Below are positions 15,211 through 18,290 of a stretch of 18,290 nucleotides of DNA, in pieces. The position numbers were made by a program, and so were the translations under genes. The stretch is taken from NCBI GenBank assembly GCA_937944065.1, contig CALDZS010000216.1, positions 1-18,290 on the forward strand, read 5' to 3'. Position 1 is the stretch's first letter. Each line of letters begins with the position of its first letter. The notes beneath the pieces are model-generated. The model saw only the letters and a list, made by a program, of their open reading frames with translations, was not told where the DNA came from and did no database searches. This DNA is from an uncultured Amylibacter sp. (lineage in GTDB: Bacteria > Pseudomonadota > Alphaproteobacteria > Rhodobacterales > Rhodobacteraceae).

Positions 15211-15662
15211 ATCGCCGTCAATTCACTCAAAGCTTGGGCGCGCTGCTGGCCGCACCCGCACTTCCAGCCAAAGCTCTGACCAACATCAGCGCAGCACCAG
15301 CGGCGGCTAGTGCGATGAACCCACAAATCTGGGGGGCCTTTGTCGCGCGCGCGCGTGGCACCATCAGTGCCGAGATGTTGACGCGCGAGCTTAACTTTTC
15401 GGGTCCGGTTGCCAAACAGGTTCTGGATGGTTTGGTTAAAACCAACATCATCTCTCCCGCTAACGCACAAGGTGTTTTTGCGGCGACTAGCCCCATCACC
15501 GCGCCTATGCAAATGGGATTGGTACCATCGCCTTCTACACTATCGAAGAAACTGCAGGAGAAGGCGCGGGATCAGTTGGAAACGGTTAAACAACATCTAT
15601 TGGATGACGTCGATGAAACGTCAGAGGACGCAACGCAAGCAGATCGGGAACCGTCGGTATGA
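15207..15662 (+). CDS. Tat-signal small protein, array member 5
   Basis: Unrecognised 151-residue protein. The start M-N-R3-R4-Q-F-T-Q-S-L is nearly the same as in member 6, with P17 and P20 and A-L-T25. The core has I-W-G-A-F-V-A-R, then T-I-S-A-E-M-L-T-R-E-L-N-F-S and V-A-K-Q-V-L-D-G-L with I-I-S-P-A-N-A-Q-G. The tail region is a longer charged helix (L-S-K-K-L-Q-E-K-A-R-D-Q-L-E) and an acidic end with runs of Asp, Glu and Thr. It overlaps both neighbours by ATGA; AGG lies 7 bases before the start. Members 5 and 6 appear to be the most recent duplication, yet their synonymous positions already differ. Confidence 0.8.
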   Translation: MNRRQFTQSLGALLAAPALPAKALTNISAAPAAASAMNPQIWGAFVARARGTISAEMLTRELNFSGPVAKQVLDGLVKTNIISPANAQGVFAATSPITAPMQMGLVPSPSTLSKKLQEKARDQLETVKQHLLDDVDETSEDATQADREPSV

Positions 15663-16183
15663 ACCGCCGCCAGTTTACGCAAAGCCTTGCGGCATTGGCC
15701 GCCGCCCCAACCCTGCCGGCCGGTGCGTTGGCAAAGGCAGCGCCCGCCGTGCATTTGTCGCAACCGCCCTATTGCTGGGCAGCATTTATCGCCCGCGTCC
15801 ATGACAAAGCCTCGCCTGCCATGTTCAAACGCCAACTTGGGTTGTCTGACGATATGGCTCAGAATGTATTTGATACGTTATTGCGCGAAAGGGTTATTAC
15901 GCGCCCGAATGCAATGGGTATCAGCCAGACCGTTACACCGTTCAAACGCAGCGTGGATCAGATGATCCGCTTTCAAGGACGGCAGACATCAACGATTAAA
16001 CCCGACCAAGCGCCGAAGGCCGCAAAGTCAAATCCAACAGTGAAAACTGATAAACACCTTCTCGATGATTCAAACTCTATTAACCAAGAGGTGGCAAAAG
16101 TGTCGGATGACATCGAACTTGCCAACCCACCCGCTAAGCCCGTATTGCCCGAAGACGGCGAAGGATCAAATCAACTGGATTAG
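15659..16183 (+). CDS. Tat-signal small protein, array member 6
   Basis: Unrecognised 174-residue protein, the longest of the array. It begins M-N-R3-R4-Q-F-T-Q-S-L, with P17, P20 and A-L-A25. The core has C-W-A-A-F-I-A-R, then S-P-A-M-F-K-R-Q-L-G-L-S-D-D-M-A-Q-N-V-F and V-I-T-R-P-N-A-M-G. A basic linker (F-K-R-S, R-F-Q-G-R-Q) is followed by a Lys/Ser/Thr-rich stretch and a Pro/Glu/Asp tail ending Q-L-D. The last 77 bases also encode the start of dprA in the +1 frame; the extra length of this member is in that dual-coding tail. It overlaps member 5 by ATGA. Confidence 0.8.
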   Translation: MNRRQFTQSLAALAAAPTLPAGALAKAAPAVHLSQPPYCWAAFIARVHDKASPAMFKRQLGLSDDMAQNVFDTLLRERVITRPNAMGISQTVTPFKRSVDQMIRFQGRQTSTIKPDQAPKAAKSNPTVKTDKHLLDDSNSINQEVAKVSDDIELANPPAKPVLPEDGEGSNQLD

Positions 16184-17228
16184 ATTGATAAGGTCGCGGC
16201 GCGTCGGCCCAGCCACTTTTCAAAGACTGGTATCCGAATTGGGCAGCGTCGTTTCTGCCTTGGACGCGTTACCTGAAATCGCAGGCCAGGCAGGTGTCAA
16301 AAATTATTCAACGTATCACTATGCCAGCGCTGAACGCGAACTCGACGCGGGATTGCACTTGGGCTTCGCGCCTATCTTTTTAGGCAGCGACAGCTATCCC
16401 CCCCTGTTGGCGCAAACATCTGATGCGCCACCCTTCATTTGGGCTAATGGCAACGTTGGCCTGGGCGCAAAGCCCTGTTTGGCACTGGTGGGAGCGCGCA
16501 ATGCGTCTTCGTTGGGTCGACGCATGGCCAGCGCCATCGCGCGCGATCTGGGTGAGGCTGGTTTCGTCACCGTGTCTGGCCTGGCACGCGGGATTGACGC
16601 CGCGGTGCATTCCAACAGCCTATCCGCGGGAACCATCGCAGTGCAGGCTGGCGGTTTAGACATTGTTTATCCCAAAGAGAATGCCGACCTAACCAAAGAG
16701 ATTGGTGAGCAAGGACTTTGCATCAGCGAGCAGCCCGTTGGGCTAATCCCGCAAGCGCGGCACTTTCCACAGCGTAATCGTATCATCTCGGGTATCAGCC
16801 AAGCAGTGATTGTTATCGAAGGTGCAGCACGATCGGGCAGTCTGATCACCGCACGATATGCCGCAGATATTGGCCGTGAGGTAATGGCAGTGCCGGGTAG
16901 TCCGATGGATGGTCGCGCCAGTGGTTGCAATATGTTGATCCGGGATGGCGCAGTCTTGGTCAGATCAGCACAAGATATTATCGACGCGCTGGATCAACCT
17001 TTGCAATCCAAGCTACCCTTGCAAGTTCAAACCCCGACGACGAAGCTGGAAAGTAGCAAAATTTCTGAACGCATCCTGTCTTTGTTGGGGCCACAAGGCG
17101 TGGCACTCGATGATCTAGTCCGTGATATTGGCTTGCCGACACAGACCGTAACCGAGCAGTTGACGACGATGGAATTAGACGGGAAAATCGAACGACAACC
17201 TGGCGGGTTCTTGTCTTTGGCAAGCTAA
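16107..17228 (+). CDS. dprA: DNA processing protein DprA
   Basis: Cytosolic single-stranded-DNA binding protein that loads RecA on incoming DNA in natural transformation. The 373 residues comprise an N-terminal SAM-like region (about 22-68), the Rossmann-like DprA core and a C-terminal winged-helix domain (about 318-373). The core shows V-G-A-R-N-A-S-S-L-G (128-137), G-L-A-R-G-I-D (158-164), F-P-Q-R-N-R-I-I-S-G (220-229) and S-G-S-L-I-T-A-R (243-250). I chose ATG 16107 because it gives the usual short Pro-rich lead before I-R-L-I-R-S-R-R-V-G-P. ATG 16065 and TTG 16185 are alternatives. With 16107 the gene begins 77 bases inside array member 6 and has no good ribosome site, so coupled translation is likely. 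Confidence 0.92.
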   Translation: MTSNLPTHPLSPYCPKTAKDQINWIRLIRSRRVGPATFQRLVSELGSVVSALDALPEIAGQAGVKNYSTYHYASAERELDAGLHLGFAPIFLGSDSYPPLLAQTSDAPPFIWANGNVGLGAKPCLALVGARNASSLGRRMASAIARDLGEAGFVTVSGLARGIDAAVHSNSLSAGTIAVQAGGLDIVYPKENADLTKEIGEQGLCISEQPVGLIPQARHFPQRNRIISGISQAVIVIEGAARSGSLITARYAADIGREVMAVPGSPMDGRASGCNMLIRDGAVLVRSAQDIIDALDQPLQSKLPLQVQTPTTKLESSKISERILSLLGPQGVALDDLVRDIGLPTQTVTEQLTTMELDGKIERQPGGFLSLAS

Positions 17229-17264
17229 ATGCACATGTAAAAACTGGATAATCCCAGTCAGGCA

Positions 17265-17294
17265 TTGACAAGCCCCTGAAAAGAACCCCATGTT
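17265..17294 (+). promoter_or_regulatory. putative topA promoter
   Basis: A perfect -35 TTGACA (17265-17270) is followed after 18 bases by CATGTT (17289-17294), a weak -10. It lies in the 108-base gap between dprA and topA, so topA may have its own promoter as well as readthrough from dprA. A terminator after dprA was not seen; CTGG/CCAG arms nearby are too short. Confidence 0.35.
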
Positions 17295-17336
17295 CCGCGC
17301 CCATACCATATGGTCAAATTCGCCAAAGGAATCAGT

Positions 17337-18290
17337 ATGCCAGTCGTAGTTGTCGAGTCGCCAGCCAAAGCAAAAACCATCAATAAATACCTTGGCGACG
17401 ATTATACTGTTCTTGCCTCTTATGGCCATGTGCGTGACTTGCCGCCCAAGGATGGTTCAGTCGACACTGACAATGAGTTCGAGATGAAATGGGAAGTTGC
17501 GACAGACAGCAAAAAGCACATAAAAGCCATTGCCGACGCGCTGAAAGACGATGACGCGCTGATCCTCGCGACCGACCCCGACCGCGAAGGAGAGGCGATT
17601 AGCTGGCATTTGGAAGAAACACTTCGCAAACGCAAAGCGATCAACAAATCCACCCCTGTCAGCCGCGTCGTGTTCAACGCGATCACCAAAACCGCCGTGA
17701 CCGAGGCGATGAAAAATCCACGCCAAGTCGATATGGAATTGGTCGAGGCCTATTTGGCGCGCCGCGCGCTGGACTATTTGGTGGGCTTTAATCTGTCGCC
17801 TGTTTTGTGGCGCAAATTGCCGGGTGCGAAATCTGCTGGGCGCGTTCAATCTGTTTGCCTACGCCTGATCGTCGAGCGCGAGATGGAAATCGAAAAGTTT
17901 AAAGCGCGTGAATATTGGTCGGTAAAATCTGTTCTGACCAGCCCACGTGGCCAATCGTTCGACGCAACATTGCGCACACTCGCTGGTAAAAAGTTAGATA
18001 AATTCGACATTGAAAATGAAGCGGCGGCAGGTCTGGCTGTGCAGGCCGTCAACTCGCGTGATCTAACTGTGCAATCGGTCGAAGCGAAACCAGCCAACCG
18101 CAATCCATCAGCACCGTTTATGACATCGACCCTGCAACAAGAAGCGTCTCGTAAATTCGGCTTTGGCGCGCGTCAAACCATGTCGACAGCGCAACGTTTG
18201 TACGAAGCTGGGCATATCACATACATGCGGACCGACGGTATCGATATGGCACCAGAGGCAGTGACCGAAGCTCGCGATGCGGTTGCAGGT
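17337..18290 (+). CDS. topA: DNA topoisomerase I (partial, 5' part)
   Basis: Type IA topoisomerase that relaxes negative supercoils. The frame is open to the right edge, giving the first 318 residues of a protein usually near 850-900. The Toprim domain starts V-V-V-V-E7-S-P-A-K-A-K-T and has the metal-binding A-T-D80-P-D82-R-E84-G-E-A. The S-A-G-R-V-Q-S segment follows at 166-172. The active-site tyrosine is Tyr296 in I-T-Y-M-R-T-D-G. AAGGA at 17326-17330 lies 6 bases before ATG 17337, which fixes the start; an in-frame ATG at 17310 lacks such a site. dprA-topA adjacency is common in alphaproteobacteria. Confidence 0.96.
   Translation, partial: MPVVVVESPAKAKTINKYLGDDYTVLASYGHVRDLPPKDGSVDTDNEFEMKWEVATDSKKHIKAIADALKDDDALILATDPDREGEAISWHLEETLRKRKAINKSTPVSRVVFNAITKTAVTEAMKNPRQVDMELVEAYLARRALDYLVGFNLSPVLWRKLPGAKSAGRVQSVCLRLIVEREMEIEKFKAREYWSVKSVLTSPRGQSFDATLRTLAGKKLDKFDIENEAAAGLAVQAVNSRDLTVQSVEAKPANRNPSAPFMTSTLQQEASRKFGFGARQTMSTAQRLYEAGHITYMRTDGIDMAPEAVTEARDAVAG

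Larger units (their letters stand above)
13512..16183 (+). repeat. tandem array of six paralogous twin-arginine-signal genes
   Basis: Six genes in a row encode proteins of 126 to 174 residues on one plan. The plan is M-[NK]-R-R start, P17 and P20 at identical positions in all six, a helix-turn-helix-like core at about residues 35-95, a linker that is basic in most, a short amphipathic helix, and an acidic tail. Every junction overlaps (14, 4, 8, 4 and 4 bases), and the last runs into dprA. The 5' ends are alike at protein level but differ at many synonymous positions, so the duplications are old. Genes 1 and 3 share a G-V-A-R-V plus Y-E-x-P block after the core. Genes 5 and 6 share N-A-x-G, and genes 2 and 4 lack the first block. 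Confidence 0.85.

Noticed and set aside
14898..15512. Minus-strand open frame of 204 codons opposite array members 4 and 5
   Set aside because: The plus-strand frames are supported by paralogy and coupled starts; the antisense frame is an artefact of codon bias.
13512..16183. Array read as a CRISPR-like or simple DNA repeat
   Set aside because: The repetition is at protein level with diverged synonymous sites and units of about 400-500 bases; no short direct repeats with spacers exist.
13512..16183. Array as a phage or mobile insertion
   Set aside because: No integrase, transposase, att-like repeats or tRNA were seen, and the array is continuous with dprA by overlapping frames.
17283..17295. 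GAAC-N5-GTTC dyad before topA as a LexA box
   Set aside because: Alphaproteobacterial LexA sites are GTTC-N7-GTTC and the Gram-positive type has a 4-base spacer; this spacing fits neither, and four-base arms are common by chance.
17310..17336. Upstream in-frame ATG for topA
   Set aside because: The added residues are not typical, and AAGGA sits at the right distance from ATG 17337.

Overview
The window looks like chromosomal DNA from an alphaproteobacterium of the Rhodobacterales, most likely the marine Roseobacter group. This rests on gene order: tldD divergent from a ctaC-ctaB-(small protein)-ctaG-ctaE cluster, followed by SURF1, thrC, an M16 peptidase and a RimJ-type acetyltransferase, and dprA next to topA. 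The protein sequences fit the same group. I see no tRNA, rRNA, insertion sequence, phage gene or CRISPR array. Both ends are cut inside genes.

Layout. (1) 1-1924, plus strand: the 3' end of an unrecognised gene, a lipoprotein alpha/beta hydrolase of the DUF900 type, and apt, closed by a strong intrinsic terminator. (2) 1923-10837, minus strand, read right to left: ctaC, ctaB, a 60-residue membrane protein, ctaG and ctaE encode subunits II and III of an aa3-type cytochrome c oxidase plus heme O synthesis and copper insertion. After a probable terminator or attenuator come SURF1, thrC, an M16 zinc peptidase, a GNAT acetyltransferase and a GlcD-type FAD oxidoreductase, packed with gaps of 10 bases or less or with 4-base overlaps. 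Subunit I (ctaD) and heme A synthase (ctaA) are not in the window. (3) 10982-12711, plus strand: tldD and a small DUF3303 protein. (4) 12818-13408, minus strand: a histidine-phosphatase-family protein with an altered RHG motif. (5) 13512-16183, plus strand: six consecutive, mutually paralogous small genes, each beginning with a Tat-like twin-arginine signal. Each start codon overlaps the previous stop. (6) 16107-17228: dprA, whose start lies inside the sixth array gene. (7) 17337-end: the first 318 codons of topA.

The most unusual part is the six-gene array. All members share R3-R4, P17 and P20 in a signal-like N-terminus, then a roughly 50-residue core with a helix-turn-helix/winged-helix-like pattern, a linker often rich in basic residues, and an acidic tail. 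They form one translationally coupled chain running into the competence and recombination gene dprA. I do not recognise a described function for the family. The first gene has no Shine-Dalgarno sequence and a TATATA box placed so that transcription could begin at its ATG, with an inverted repeat over the -35 position.
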